Position numbers and translations under genes: made by a program
Notes under the pieces: model-generated
Database searches by the model: none
The model's input: the letters and a program-made list of their open reading frames with translations, nothing else
What the model was told of the DNA's origin: nothing
In this document: one piece after another, positions 9,428 to 18,447 of the stretch
How positions within the stretch are numbered: position 1 is the stretch's first letter
Layout: each line of letters opens with the position of its first letter
Assembly: GCA_903832775.1 (NCBI GenBank)
Contig: CAILCX010000022.1
Location: forward strand, 1 to 32,878
Direction: 5' to 3'
Source of the DNA: an uncultured Methylobacter sp.
GTDB taxonomy: Bacteria; Pseudomonadota; Gammaproteobacteria; Methylococcales; Methylomonadaceae
Length of the DNA stretch: 32,878 nt

Positions 9428-12400
9428 GCTTGTGCTCCCGAAAGCTTGATCTGTGTAAATGCTGACAGGTAAAGTGTGTTGGCCCATTCCACAAAACCCT
9501 CTGTTTCAGAATCGAGAAATAAACTGGTAAAGCTCGGAAAAAACCGGGCCAGGTAAACATCTTGATCCACCTCACCCCTGCTCCAGTCATCGCCCTCGTA
9601 TTTTGTTTGAGCTACAGCCAGCGCCTTATCCGGTGAGGCGCTTAACCAAACAAAGGCTGTTCTGCAAGCCACTGGCAACGGAGATTGCATGCCCAGTTTC
9701 CAGGCTTCTACAAGCATTGTGAGCTGGGCTTTAGCTTCGGATTGGGCTATGGCATCAATCTCAATCACCGTATCCAAACCTACCACCCTTGTTTGCAGAT
9801 TCATACCGATCGCGCAACCCGCCAGATGCTGTACCCAGTAAGTCAACAAGTTGTAATATTTTATTTTTTTCTCATTAGTCAGCGCTTGTGCGGTTAAATG
9901 AATCATAACGCAGTGCTGACAATCACTGCTTTGCCGTAAATTACTCAGCTCGCCGGTTAACTGAACAGTGCTGTTATCGGGGAACGCAAAACTCAAGTCA
10001 ACAACACGAGAGTCCATTTCACTTGGCCATAAAGCCAGTAATGCCTGATAATGCTCCCAGACCTGATTGACCGGAACGGCAAGGTCAGAAAAGGCCGTAT
10101 GGACAAAGCCTCCCAATGGCAGATTGCCTTTTCGAGCCATGACCGAGCATTGCTGCTCAAAAAATGTTCCGGTGTCGACAGGTTTTTCGCTATGCAAAAC
10201 TTTCAGCAAATCGTTGCGCAGCTCATAACTTTCAAGTGGATTAAATCCAAATGGTTCATTGTCTTCACTGGTGACGGTATCTGTATCGAAACCAAACTTG
10301 AGAGTGTGATTGCAAAAACTTTTAACCGGCGCTTTCAGGAAACGAGCTAAAGAACTGAGCGTTAGCAGGTTATTTTCATCATTGGCCAGTTTATTAACTC
10401 CTAATGAGCCGCTTAAAACGGATTCCTCAAACCATTCCCGTGCATAAGTGAATAAACGCGGATCACGCTGTTTCAACAAATACTCTGCGCTGAAAGGTTG
10501 CAACGGATGTTCGACGGTTATCGCTTTAAGCAACTCCGGAGAGTTATCGGGTAGTTGCCAGCCCTGACTCAGCGTATCGCGTAATTGACTGATCAATACT
10601 GAAGGTGGACGCTCACTGTTATCACGAATATTACGGCCTACCCAACTAATATAAAGTTGTTGCCGTGCAGAAAGCAAGGCTTCCAGAAACAGATATTGAT
10701 CGTCCTGTCTACGCGAGCGATCGCCAGGACGATAGTGTCCACGCTGACTCATCAAATCAAAGCTTTGTGGTTGCTGACTGCGCGGATAATCACCATCATT
10801 CATGCCCAGCAAACAAATCAACTGAAAGGGAATCGCACGCATCGGCATCAAAGTGCAGAAATTGACTCGGCCACTGAGAAAGCGTTGGTGCAGACCAGGT
10901 TCATCTACAGCAGATAGCCAAGCTTCCCTAACCACAGACAAAGGTAAAGTTTCAGTTGCAGTCAATCCGGCTTGTTCGCAACATTGCCCCCAATCTGTCA
11001 AGGCATGAGTCAGTGTTTCCTGCATTTTCCTGTCACGCTCGTCACTGATAAGGAAAAAATCTTCCAGTAATTTCAATAGCACATGTTGCCAGTCATCCGG
11101 GTTTTGAACTTGCCGCAATAAAGTCGCGTAGTTTTCCAGTGTTTCCATTAAAAATGACAAACCGCCTAGCCATTGCGCCTCCAGGCCACCGATTTCGGGA
11201 TAGGGTTCGATAGTATTGAAAGCGGCACCGGCTCCGACCGCATAACCGAGCAACATCCGCCGTAACCCGAATTGCCAGGTATTGGCATCCATATCTTTGG
11301 GCATAGCGACAGACTGAGTGCGTTGCCCGGCATTCAAGCCCCACCGAACACCCGCTTCTTCAACCCACCGATGCAAGGTGGGAATGGAGGCTTCTTCAAT
11401 TGCAAAGCGCTTCCTTAAAGCCGGCACTTCCAGCAAACCTAGAAATTCACTAACGGTAAAGCGTGACTCAGGCAGATTAAGCAATACCTCAACCGCCACC
11501 AACAAGGGATTTTGGCCTCGCTGTTGCTGATCGGCCAAACTGTAAGGTATATAACGAGGATCATCAGGTTGCACACTCCCAAAAACAGCGCGGATATGCG
11601 GAGCGTATTTATTAATGTCCGGCACCATGACAATCACATCGCGCGGTTTTAACGTCGTGCCGTTTTGGACGGCAATATTAAAACGGTCTAACAACTGATC
11701 GTGTAATATTTCCACCTCCCTTTGCGGACTATGGGCAATGTGAAACACCAAAGACAAATCCGTCCCAGGGAGTTCGACAGGGTCAGCGGGTATAGGCTCT
11801 AAATCCAGTATTGATTGTTGTAAGTGTTGCAACAGACTGCGTTCTTGAGGCTCTCCGTAATCCTTGAACAAATCAATTTTATTGTCCGGCCAATGCCAGT
11901 TTGCATAGGCTTGGGTTTCATCAAACTGATCAAGCAAACGAATATAATCACGCCCCTGTTTGCCCCAGGCAGCAAGTAAGGGTTGCGCATGAAGGTGGAG
12001 TTCATCATCAGACAACGAGGCAGACATGCCTGTTTTATACAATTGGCGATGCCGTTCCGCTTTTAACAGTTCTTTATCTTCAATAATATCGGCCCAGTAA
12101 TGCTGGCAGGGATTATGAATAAACAATACGATTTGGCAAAACTTACCTAATTTAGCCAGCACTTCGAGCGATTGCTGTGGTAAGGAAGATAAACCAAAAA
12201 CCATTATCCGGCGCGGTATAGCTGCTGGAGGCTGCTCCAGTTTATCAATATTAACCATAAACTGTGAATGTACCGAAGCTCGACTCGCAGATAAAGTATG
12301 ATCGGGGCCCAAATCATCGAGCACTGCTCGCCACAAGCCGGCTTGCCAACGATGCTGTACAGGCAAATCAAGCAATTCCCCAAGGGCATTACGCAAACCA

Positions 12401-12903
12401 TACTCACCATTTGCCCAATCGGTAAGCCAATCCGAACGATAAACCTGATATTGGTCAAATAGATCAGCCAGTTGTTCAGCAAGTTGATAGCGTTTGCGGC
12501 TGTTGTTATCGTCTGCTAAAAAAATCGTCAGGTTATCAAATTCGGGTTGGGCGATTAATACAGGCAATAAACGGTATAATCGCCAGGTGAGTGGAGCTTT
12601 TGCCAGAAGTTGTTCTTTGGGAATTTGCTGCCCTATGACTGCACGATAAATACTCCAGATAAACAAGGAGGGCAATTTCATTTCAATCGCTGCCGCAATC
12701 CCGAGAGAATTATTTTGCGCCAGACTTTGCTTTAACCATTGCCCCATGCCATTACTTTGCACCAGAAATACATCGTTTTCCAGAGGCGACAAGGGATGTT
12801 GTTTCAACCAATATTCCACGACATCACGCAAGGCTTCGAGCTGATTGGAATGGATTACGGCAATACCGCTTTCAAGCGCCGTCAGATGGCTAGCTTCGGT
12901 CAT
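9424..12903 (-). CDS. recC: RecBCD exonuclease V, gamma subunit RecC
   Basis: The scaffold and Chi-recognition subunit of RecBCD, with an inactivated helicase-like fold (1159 residues; E. coli RecC is about 1122). Recognisable segments are the N-terminal VQSNGMGQWLKQSLA, VMVPDINKYAPHIRAVFG in the first half, and LLGMNDGDYPRSQ in the middle, which is characteristic of RecC. No Walker A motif is seen, as expected. It is first in the operon; recB follows with a 4-base overlap. Gene order recC-recB-recD lacks the ptrA gene that sits between recC and recB in E. coli. The Shine-Dalgarno before the ATG is weak. A perfect 6-bp hairpin (12949-12971) lies in the leader. Confidence 0.95.
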   Translation of the reverse strand: MTEASHLTALESGIAVIHSNQLEALRDVVEYWLKQHPLSPLENDVFLVQSNGMGQWLKQSLAQNNSLGIAAAIEMKLPSLFIWSIYRAVIGQQIPKEQLLAKAPLTWRLYRLLPVLIAQPEFDNLTIFLADDNNSRKRYQLAEQLADLFDQYQVYRSDWLTDWANGEYGLRNALGELLDLPVQHRWQAGLWRAVLDDLGPDHTLSASRASVHSQFMVNIDKLEQPPAAIPRRIMVFGLSSLPQQSLEVLAKLGKFCQIVLFIHNPCQHYWADIIEDKELLKAERHRQLYKTGMSASLSDDELHLHAQPLLAAWGKQGRDYIRLLDQFDETQAYANWHWPDNKIDLFKDYGEPQERSLLQHLQQSILDLEPIPADPVELPGTDLSLVFHIAHSPQREVEILHDQLLDRFNIAVQNGTTLKPRDVIVMVPDINKYAPHIRAVFGSVQPDDPRYIPYSLADQQQRGQNPLLVAVEVLLNLPESRFTVSEFLGLLEVPALRKRFAIEEASIPTLHRWVEEAGVRWGLNAGQRTQSVAMPKDMDANTWQFGLRRMLLGYAVGAGAAFNTIEPYPEIGGLEAQWLGGLSFLMETLENYATLLRQVQNPDDWQHVLLKLLEDFFLISDERDRKMQETLTHALTDWGQCCEQAGLTATETLPLSVVREAWLSAVDEPGLHQRFLSGRVNFCTLMPMRAIPFQLICLLGMNDGDYPRSQQPQSFDLMSQRGHYRPGDRSRRQDDQYLFLEALLSARQQLYISWVGRNIRDNSERPPSVLISQLRDTLSQGWQLPDNSPELLKAITVEHPLQPFSAEYLLKQRDPRLFTYAREWFEESVLSGSLGVNKLANDENNLLTLSSLARFLKAPVKSFCNHTLKFGFDTDTVTSEDNEPFGFNPLESYELRNDLLKVLHSEKPVDTGTFFEQQCSVMARKGNLPLGGFVHTAFSDLAVPVNQVWEHYQALLALWPSEMDSRVVDLSFAFPDNSTVQLTGELSNLRQSSDCQHCVMIHLTAQALTNEKKIKYYNLLTYWVQHLAGCAIGMNLQTRVVGLDTVIEIDAIAQSEAKAQLTMLVEAWKLGMQSPLPVACRTAFVWLSASPDKALAVAQTKYEGDDWSRGEVDQDVYLARFFPSFTSLFLDSETEGFVEWANTLYLSAFTQIKLSGAQA

Positions 12904-13191
12904 GGGGATATGCCTAGAATTGGAAATTCGGTGAAGTTATTAATGTGCTTCCGGATTTCCCAAAACCGGAAAATCTTAGGCGGTTAGACCTTTTGCACTA
13001 AGTATTATTCATTTGCTATCTTATCAAACATCACATTTAAGCAATGCACAGCCAACTTCTGTCATGGTTTTTTGGTCATATTTTTCTCTAAAAAAATATT
13101 TTAATCAATTGCCCGATGAATACAGATATTAGGAAACACCGACATCAAAAAATAATCCGTATACGACAATAACCAGCAAACACAAGATAGT

Positions 13192-13282
13192 ATTAATCGC
13201 CCCATAAGTTCCCGTCTCAACCAGCCTTAGTTTCTTTAGTATCAGTAAAAATAAAGCATGCAAAACTTATGGGACGATTAAT
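13192..13282. repeat. Inverted-repeat element, copy 1 (MITE-like)
   Basis: ATTAATCGCCCCATAAGTT (13192-13210) pairs with AACTTATGGGACGATTAAT (13264-13282) at 18 of 19 positions, the exception allowing a G-U pair. The 53-bp interior has no ORF. The flanks read AGT on both sides, a possible 3-bp duplication. A second element with both arms alike and nearly the same length lies at 21781-21870, which suggests a dispersed miniature element rather than a local terminator. Confidence 0.5.
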
Positions 13283-13296
13283 AGTTTGCCAAGACA

Positions 13297-13322
13297 GGTA
13301 GTTTGAAATTACTGAAACTATC
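13297..13322 (-). terminator. Weak hairpin downstream of the PhoQ-like kinase gene
   Basis: GGTAGTTT (13297-13304) and AAACTATC (13315-13322) pair at 7 of 8 positions with a 10-base loop, about 45 bases past the kinase stop. There is no U tract on the minus strand, so a terminator role is only possible. Confidence 0.25.
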
Positions 13323-13367
13323 AGGCCAACTTAAAAAAATCGAACTTCGGGATTTTGTGAAACATTC

Positions 13368-14711
13368 TTACGGCAAATAAACATTCCATTTCATGCCTCC
13401 CAGAGTTTCACTTTTTTTTCCTTCCAAAATGCCGCCCATCAAACTAACCAATTCATAAACGACAGCCATTCCAATACCATGCCCATGAATATTTTCGTCG
13501 GCACGCACACCTCTTTTTAGTATTTCAGCAAGTTTATCGGGTGGGATACCTGTGCCATCATCTTCTACCTGTAACAAAACCGCAAACTCACGACGACCTT
13601 TGTTCTCATTCAAGGTAACACTAACTTTTACGGTTCTCTGGCACCACTTACAAGCATTATCCATCAGATTGCCGGCGATTTCGTATAAATCGCCTTCTTC
13701 ATAATAAATCAAATTTTGTTCCGGCATATTTAAATCGAACGTTATGTTTTTATTGATATAAACCTTATCAAGCGACGCCTTTATTTTGTTTATAACCAGA
13801 GACAAATCTACCGTTCCTGTCGTTTTATGCTGGCCCTTTGCCGCAGCTCTTTGTAATTGATACTCGACAATTTCGTCCATACGATAAATCTGCTCTTTTA
13901 CTGAGTCGTTATTAGCACTGAAAGACTCGGCGTAACCACGCAATATCGACAGTGGCGTTTTCAGACTATGCGCAAGGTCAGCCAAGGCATTGCGATAACG
14001 TTCAAGATGGGCACGTTCACTGTTGATAAAGGCATTTAGATTTCCAGCCAAACCTTTTAGCTCTGTCGCATAATTCCCGTCTAAATGTGTTTTTTTACCC
14101 TGCTCAATAGCCTCAAGATCTGTTACGATGAGCCTCAATGGTTTTAAACTCCAGCGTAATAAAATTAGCTGAATCAATATCAACACCAAACCCAAGGCCA
14201 ACAACCATCCTCTCAGCGTTTTTCTAAAGCGTTCAACCTGATTTCTAACAAACTGGGCATCTTCAGTTACGGTAAAAATATACTCATGCTCAACACCCGC
14301 CATATTTTTCCAAATAACTGCGTAATGCAGAGCGTAACGATCATGTTCGGTTAATAAAAACGCGAAATTCCCGGGTGGTAGGTCTGGTGGCAAAGTGACC
14401 TGAAGACCAATAGCCGATGGAGATCGCCAAAGCAGATTTTGTTTTGCCCTGTGTATAAAACCATAAAGACCTGAACCAGGTGTTGCGAATTGTGGCTCAG
14501 GCAAACTGGTCGGCATACTTAACTCGCCAGAGCTTTTCAGCTCGGCAACTGATAAAAGAGAATAGACATAAACCTGGAGTTTTTCCTGTAAGGCTTGCTC
14601 GGCACTTTCTCTAAAACCTTGCTCCAGCACCACAGAAACCAGCGCAAAAAATGCTGCAAGCACTAAACCTGCAGAAAAAAACAATCGGTAACTTAAAGAT
14701 TTAATTTGCAT
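13368..14711 (-). CDS. PhoQ-like membrane sensor histidine kinase
   Basis: A two-transmembrane sensor kinase of 447 residues. The first span is at about 10-29 and the second at about 168-186, enclosing a periplasmic sensor of some 135 residues. A HAMP-like linker follows, then the dimerisation/phosphoacceptor helix with H248 in DLAHSLKTPLS. The ATP-binding domain has N box NLMDNACKWC, DDGTGIPP, and a final glycine box HGHGIGMAVV. The wording of the H, N and G boxes is closest to PhoQ among kinases I know. Whether it senses Mg2+, acid or peptides cannot be told from the sequence. It follows the response-regulator gene by 119 bases; that gap contains CCACGAA and TTCGTGG arms (14784-14824), which could form a hairpin with a long loop. 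Confidence 0.88.
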   Translation of the reverse strand: MQIKSLSYRLFFSAGLVLAAFFALVSVVLEQGFRESAEQALQEKLQVYVYSLLSVAELKSSGELSMPTSLPEPQFATPGSGLYGFIHRAKQNLLWRSPSAIGLQVTLPPDLPPGNFAFLLTEHDRYALHYAVIWKNMAGVEHEYIFTVTEDAQFVRNQVERFRKTLRGWLLALGLVLILIQLILLRWSLKPLRLIVTDLEAIEQGKKTHLDGNYATELKGLAGNLNAFINSERAHLERYRNALADLAHSLKTPLSILRGYAESFSANNDSVKEQIYRMDEIVEYQLQRAAAKGQHKTTGTVDLSLVINKIKASLDKVYINKNITFDLNMPEQNLIYYEEGDLYEIAGNLMDNACKWCQRTVKVSVTLNENKGRREFAVLLQVEDDGTGIPPDKLAEILKRGVRADENIHGHGIGMAVVYELVSLMGGILEGKKSETLGGMKWNVYLP

Positions 14712-14830
14712 TTAGAGGCACTGGATTAACGTGAAAGTCTTTTAGTCACAACGGGAAAGATTTAAAACACAGTGAAAAAACATCCACGAAAAAAAACCAA
14801 CTCTTGTACTTTAAGGCTTCGTGGTAAATA

Positions 14831-15508
14831 TCAATCAGGCTGACCAGAGATCAGATAACCTCGACCACGTAAAGTTTCAATCGGTTTACGCGTTCCGTCA
14901 GGATCGAGTTTTTTTCTTAATCGGCCTATAAAAACCTCAAGCACATTACTGTCGCGCTCGAAATCTTCATCGTAAATATGAGCAGTCAAAACGGATTTTG
15001 AAACCACTTCACCTTTACGAAACATCAAATATTCCAGCACCTTATATTCGTAAGCAGTTAACTCAAGAGCAATACCGGAGACTTTAACTTCTTGCGCCAC
15101 GGTATCCAGCTCGATGTTATCATGAACTAAAACCGGATGAGGCTGACCGGCTGAACGCCTGATCAAGGCATTAACTCTTGCCAACAACTCTTCATAATGA
15201 AAAGGCTTTACGAGATAATCATCAGCACCCGCTTCCAGTCCCTCTACTTTTTCCTGCCACCGACTACGAGCTGTTAGAATCAAAATAGGAACTCTTACCT
15301 TGTCTTTACGCAATCGCTTAATCAATTCGATCCCGGAAAAATCGGGTAAGCCAATATCTATAACAGCCGCATCAAGAGGATATTCCTTGCCCATGTAATA
15401 ACCATCGAGACCATTATGTGCAGTATCAACGGCAAAACCCTTGTCCGCGAAGAAATCGTGGATCTGTTCGCAAAGCTTTATCTCATCTTCTACAATTAAA
15501 ATGCGCAT
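14831..15508 (-). CDS. OmpR/PhoP-family response regulator
   Basis: A 225-residue transcription factor. The receiver domain (1-115) has the acidic pair at E7/D8, phosphoacceptor D51 in VIDIGLPD, T79 and K101, the same numbering as PhoP. The C-terminal winged helix (about 125-222) has ELTAYEYKVLEYL, the recognition-helix region SNVLEVFIGRLRKKL, and TLRGRGYLI. It should be phosphorylated by the kinase encoded 119 bases downstream and bind DNA as a dimer. A PepSY protein gene ends 18 bases upstream, so the three probably form one operon. I did not find a convincing PhoP-type direct repeat upstream, so autoregulation is unproven. Confidence 0.92.
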   Translation of the reverse strand: MRILIVEDEIKLCEQIHDFFADKGFAVDTAHNGLDGYYMGKEYPLDAAVIDIGLPDFSGIELIKRLRKDKVRVPILILTARSRWQEKVEGLEAGADDYLVKPFHYEELLARVNALIRRSAGQPHPVLVHDNIELDTVAQEVKVSGIALELTAYEYKVLEYLMFRKGEVVSKSVLTAHIYDEDFERDSNVLEVFIGRLRKKLDPDGTRKPIETLRGRGYLISGQPD

Positions 15509-15526
15509 TTATTGACTTACCTAAAG

Positions 15527-15787
15527 TTAACTGACTAATTGGCCGGTTTCGGCATCAATTTTATAATAATGAATACGTCCATCAGGAGTCAAAACCTTAA
15601 TAATATAAATTGTTTTACCGCCGACTGTTTCCGTATGTGCCTCAAGCACTTTATTGTATGTTCCTTCAATTATTTGTTTAGTCGCCTCATCCAGACTAAC
15701 ACTTGCAAGAACGTAAGCTTGGGCAAAAAAGTTACTGAAAAATAATAAGGCAAGAAGGACAACTTTAAACATAATTTTTATGCGCAA
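15527..15787 (-). CDS. Small secreted PepSY domain protein
   Basis: An 86-residue protein with an N-terminal signal peptide (hydrophobic FKVVLLALLFFSNFFAQAYVLA) and a single PepSY domain: SLDEATKQIIEGTYNKVLEA, then TIYIIKVLTPDGRIHYYKID and a closing AETGQLVS. Such PepSY proteins act in the periplasm or at its membranes. Several are encoded beside two-component systems, where a role in modulating the sensor is suspected but not settled. It is the first gene of the likely operon with the PhoP/PhoQ-like pair. The first ATG is used here; a second ATG five codons later (MFKVVLL) is equally possible. Confidence 0.8.
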   Translation of the reverse strand: MRIKIMFKVVLLALLFFSNFFAQAYVLASVSLDEATKQIIEGTYNKVLEAHTETVGGKTIYIIKVLTPDGRIHYYKIDAETGQLVS

Positions 15788-15859
15788 TGCAATATTTTAC
15801 AAAACAAAAGTACACAATCTGCGCCCTACAGCTTATCCGTAAAAGAGGTATCATAAAAA

Positions 15860-15886
15860 TAAATTAAGTTCTTTGGCTTTAATTTA
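15860..15886 (-). terminator. Likely intrinsic terminator after the S49 peptidase gene
   Basis: Read on the minus strand, a TAAATTAAAG arm and a CTTAATTTA arm form an AT-rich stem around an 8-base loop and are followed directly by TTTTTA. The upstream arm overlaps the peptidase stop codon. The U tail supports termination; the stem is weak. Confidence 0.4.
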
Positions 15887-16844
15887 AGTGCCAGCCTTGA
15901 ACCAGGCTACTAATTTCATGCCCGAATGAAGCGCCAAGCTTACCTGCAATTTTATCAATTAGATGCTCTTGCTGACTAAAGTCAACCAGTGTCTCAGCGC
16001 CTATTAGATCTTTAGCTACCGTGTCCTGATTGCTAATTCCGTCAACAATACCCAGTTTTAGACCTTCTTCACCTGTCCAAACCAGACCTGAAAACATATC
16101 AGGACTTTCTTTTAGCCTATCACCTCGGCCTGCTTTAACCGCTGATATAAACTGCTGGTGCACTTGATCTAGCAGACCTTTCATATATTGTGTTTCATCA
16201 GCTTTAGGCGGCGAAAACGGATCCAACATTGCTTTATGTGTGCCCGCAGTCAGCAATCGGCGTTCAACGCCTAGCTTTTGCATCACATCTACAAAACCAA
16301 AGCCGTCCATGAGTACACCTATGGAACCTACTAAACTGGACGGATTAACAAATATTTTGTCACTGGCAGAGACAATAAAATAGCAACCTGAAGCGCACAT
16401 ATCGCTAACAACGGCATAGATCGGCAAGTCGGGATGCTCTTTTTTTATTTTTCTGATCTCTTCATACACATAAGAGGATTGAACCGGACTGCCACCCGGT
16501 GAATTGGCATGTAAAATAATGCCTTTAGTATGTTCATCTTTGACTGCATTTCTTAAGCTTTCAATAATGCTGTCAGCATTCGCCTCCTTATCCTCGGCAA
16601 TCATACCGACTACATCAACAACTGCGGTATGATCCTTACTATCACTTCCTATGTTATGGCTTAACTTTGGGTAGATCGCCACACCAAATACAGCAACTAA
16701 ATACACAAACATCAAACTCTTAAAAAAAACACCCCATCGTCTGGCCCTTGTTTGCTCGTTAATTGCAGCTAAAGCCAATTTTTCGATAACTTCTCGCTCC
16801 CAGCCCAATGTGTTTGTAACTTCTTGTTTATTTTGATTATCCAT
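15879..16844 (-). CDS. sppA: S49 family signal-peptide peptidase, short SppA type
   Basis: A membrane-anchored serine protease that degrades residual signal peptides, of the short single-domain type (321 residues). A cytoplasmic N-terminal segment is followed by one membrane span (about 42-58), then the protease domain on the periplasmic side. The Ser-Lys dyad is visible: S152 in CASGCYFIVSASDKI and K204 in AGTHKAMLDPFSP. The oxyanion-region signature ANSPGGSP lies at 113-120. Cysteine replaces the usual glycine after ASG, a minor variation. It is the last gene of a tight rluC-HAD-sppA cluster, starting 6 bases after the HAD gene. SohB is the nearest alternative name. Confidence 0.88.
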   Translation of the reverse strand: MDNQNKQEVTNTLGWEREVIEKLALAAINEQTRARRWGVFFKSLMFVYLVAVFGVAIYPKLSHNIGSDSKDHTAVVDVVGMIAEDKEANADSIIESLRNAVKDEHTKGIILHANSPGGSPVQSSYVYEEIRKIKKEHPDLPIYAVVSDMCASGCYFIVSASDKIFVNPSSLVGSIGVLMDGFGFVDVMQKLGVERRLLTAGTHKAMLDPFSPPKADETQYMKGLLDQVHQQFISAVKAGRGDRLKESPDMFSGLVWTGEEGLKLGIVDGISNQDTVAKDLIGAETLVDFSQQEHLIDKIAGKLGASFGHEISSLVQGWHLN

Positions 16845-16850
16845 GACGCT

Positions 16851-17504
16851 CTAACCTCTAATAATATTCAGTAATTCCGCTGGCTGCTGTACGCACATCA
16901 ACGGATGGTATTGTTGTAAGATTGCTTTAGGATGAGCTCCACACAACACAGCGACGGATGATATTTGGGCATTCATTGCCATTTGCAAGTCATAACTGGA
17001 ATCGCCCAACATCAATGTCCTCTCATACCCAACATTTGTATATTGAACTATCTCATGCAACATAAGTGGATCAGGCTTTGAAGCAGTTTCATCGGAACAA
17101 CGGGTAATGTTAAACAGGTCCTCGGTTGCTGTAGCTCGCAACGCTTGTTGCAACCCCGTCCTTGTTTTACCGGTAGCGACCGCCAATTGATAACCTGAAT
17201 TTTTTAACTCCACCAACATATCGTAAACACCGGGGAATAAATCGTTTCGACTAATTTCCCAAGATAAATAAGTTTGCTGATAACTAGCCGCTAATTTCAT
17301 TACCATCTCTTGGTCGACGCCAGGAAACAAATTGCTGAAGGCGTTTGCAATACTTAAGCCGATAACGTCTTTTGCAGCCTGATCTTCAGGAATGTTGCAA
17401 CCACAATGTCTGGCCGCTGATTGCAGGCAATTTACGATCCAATCTATTGAATCGATCAAAGTACCATCCCAGTCAAAAACAATTAAATCAAACCTGTTCT
17501 TCAT
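16851..17504 (-). CDS. HAD-superfamily (subfamily IA) phosphatase
   Basis: A 217-residue cytoplasmic hydrolase with the Rossmann-like HAD fold and a helical cap. Nucleophile D11 and acid/base D13 lie in FDWDGTLIDS, motif II is AVATGKT, the motif III lysine is in ETASKPDP, and motif IV is LGDSSYD. The sequence resembles phosphoglycolate-phosphatase (Gph) and related enzymes, but substrate cannot be assigned from motifs. Its start overlaps the rluC end by 17 bases. HAD phosphatases in this position next to rluC are frequent in gammaproteobacteria (from general knowledge). Confidence 0.85.
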   Translation of the reverse strand: MKNRFDLIVFDWDGTLIDSIDWIVNCLQSAARHCGCNIPEDQAAKDVIGLSIANAFSNLFPGVDQEMVMKLAASYQQTYLSWEISRNDLFPGVYDMLVELKNSGYQLAVATGKTRTGLQQALRATATEDLFNITRCSDETASKPDPLMLHEIVQYTNVGYERTLMLGDSSYDLQMAMNAQISSVAVLCGAHPKAILQQYHPLMCVQQPAELLNIIRG

Positions 17505-18447
17505 GTTTTAACAAGTCCTCCAGTTGCTGTGGCAAAGGAGCCAAAATTGTCAGTGGATCCCCAGTAACGGGATGTTGAAATTTTAATTTTTCTGCATGCA
17601 GGAACATACGCTTATAACCACGACCTTTAAATTTATGGTTAATATCATCCCTGCCGTAACGATCATCGCCAATGATCGGATGACCAAGACTGGCAGCATG
17701 AACGCGAATTTGATGAGTTCGCCCCGTTTTTGGTGAAGCCTCAACCAACGTCGAATCGCTAAATAATTTTACGCGCCGAAAAAGGGTCTCTGCTTCCTTA
17801 CCCGCCGAACTAATAACAACTATCCTCTCACCACCTTTGTTGATATTTTTCAATAAAGGTGCGGTAACTATCAATTTCTTCCTGGCCCATTGCCCGGCCA
17901 AAAGAGCAAGATAAGTTTTATGAATGTTATTTTCACGAAAAAGCTCATGTAAAAGCTTTAGGGTACTGCGTTTTTTTGCGATTATCAGACAGCCTGACGT
18001 GTCTTTATCAAGCCTGTGAACCAATTCTAAAAAATGTGCTTCGGGCCTTAATAGACGTAAACCTTCAATAATTCCAGAACTTACGCCACTACCACCATGC
18101 ACCGCAAAGCCGGCTGGTTTGTTTATAATCAGAAAACCATCATCTTCAAATAAAACACCGTGATGCAAAGCTGCTTGTAATCCCTGAGGAACATATGAAA
18201 CTTCGCTACGCTCTGCAATCCTGACCGGAGGTATTCTAACTATATCACCAGCAACAAGACGATATTTAACGTCGACGCGTCCTTTATTAACTCTTACTTC
18301 ACCTTTACGCACAATGCGGTAAATACGACTCTTAGGGACACCTTTTAATTGGGAAATTAGAAAATTATCCAAACGTTGGTCCGAGTTTTCTTCGGAAATT
18401 TCGACCAGTTGAACTTTAGGGGTTAGGTTTTTTTCATCACTATTCAT
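17488..18447 (-). CDS. rluC: 23S rRNA pseudouridine synthase RluC
   Basis: An RluA-family pseudouridine synthase of 319 residues. In E. coli, RluC modifies U955, U2504 and U2580 of 23S rRNA. An N-terminal S4 RNA-binding domain (about 20-75) contains RLDNFLISQLKGVPKSRIYR. The catalytic domain has D147 in ELVHRLDKDTSGCLI and the KTGRTHQIRVHAASLGHPI block near the C-terminus. The divergent arrangement with rne matches the E. coli neighbourhood and supports RluC over RluD or RluA. It is first of the rluC-HAD-sppA cluster. Confidence 0.93.
   Translation of the reverse strand: MNSDEKNLTPKVQLVEISEENSDQRLDNFLISQLKGVPKSRIYRIVRKGEVRVNKGRVDVKYRLVAGDIVRIPPVRIAERSEVSYVPQGLQAALHHGVLFEDDGFLIINKPAGFAVHGGSGVSSGIIEGLRLLRPEAHFLELVHRLDKDTSGCLIIAKKRSTLKLLHELFRENNIHKTYLALLAGQWARKKLIVTAPLLKNINKGGERIVVISSAGKEAETLFRRVKLFSDSTLVEASPKTGRTHQIRVHAASLGHPIIGDDRYGRDDINHKFKGRGYKRMFLHAEKLKFQHPVTGDPLTILAPLPQQLEDLLKHEEQV

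Larger units (their letters stand above)
12904..13367. other. Gene-free spacer between recC and the PhoQ-like kinase gene
   Basis: No coding region is seen. The stretch contains the recC leader with a TTCCGG/CCGGAA hairpin (12949-12971), a 91-bp inverted-repeat element (13192-13282) listed separately, and a 7/8-bp hairpin (13297-13322) just past the kinase stop. Confidence 0.5.

Noticed and set aside
15788-15878. PhoP-box-like direct repeat upstream of the PepSY-PhoP-PhoQ operon
   Set aside because: T-rich stretches on the minus strand do not give two GTTTA half-sites at the required spacing.
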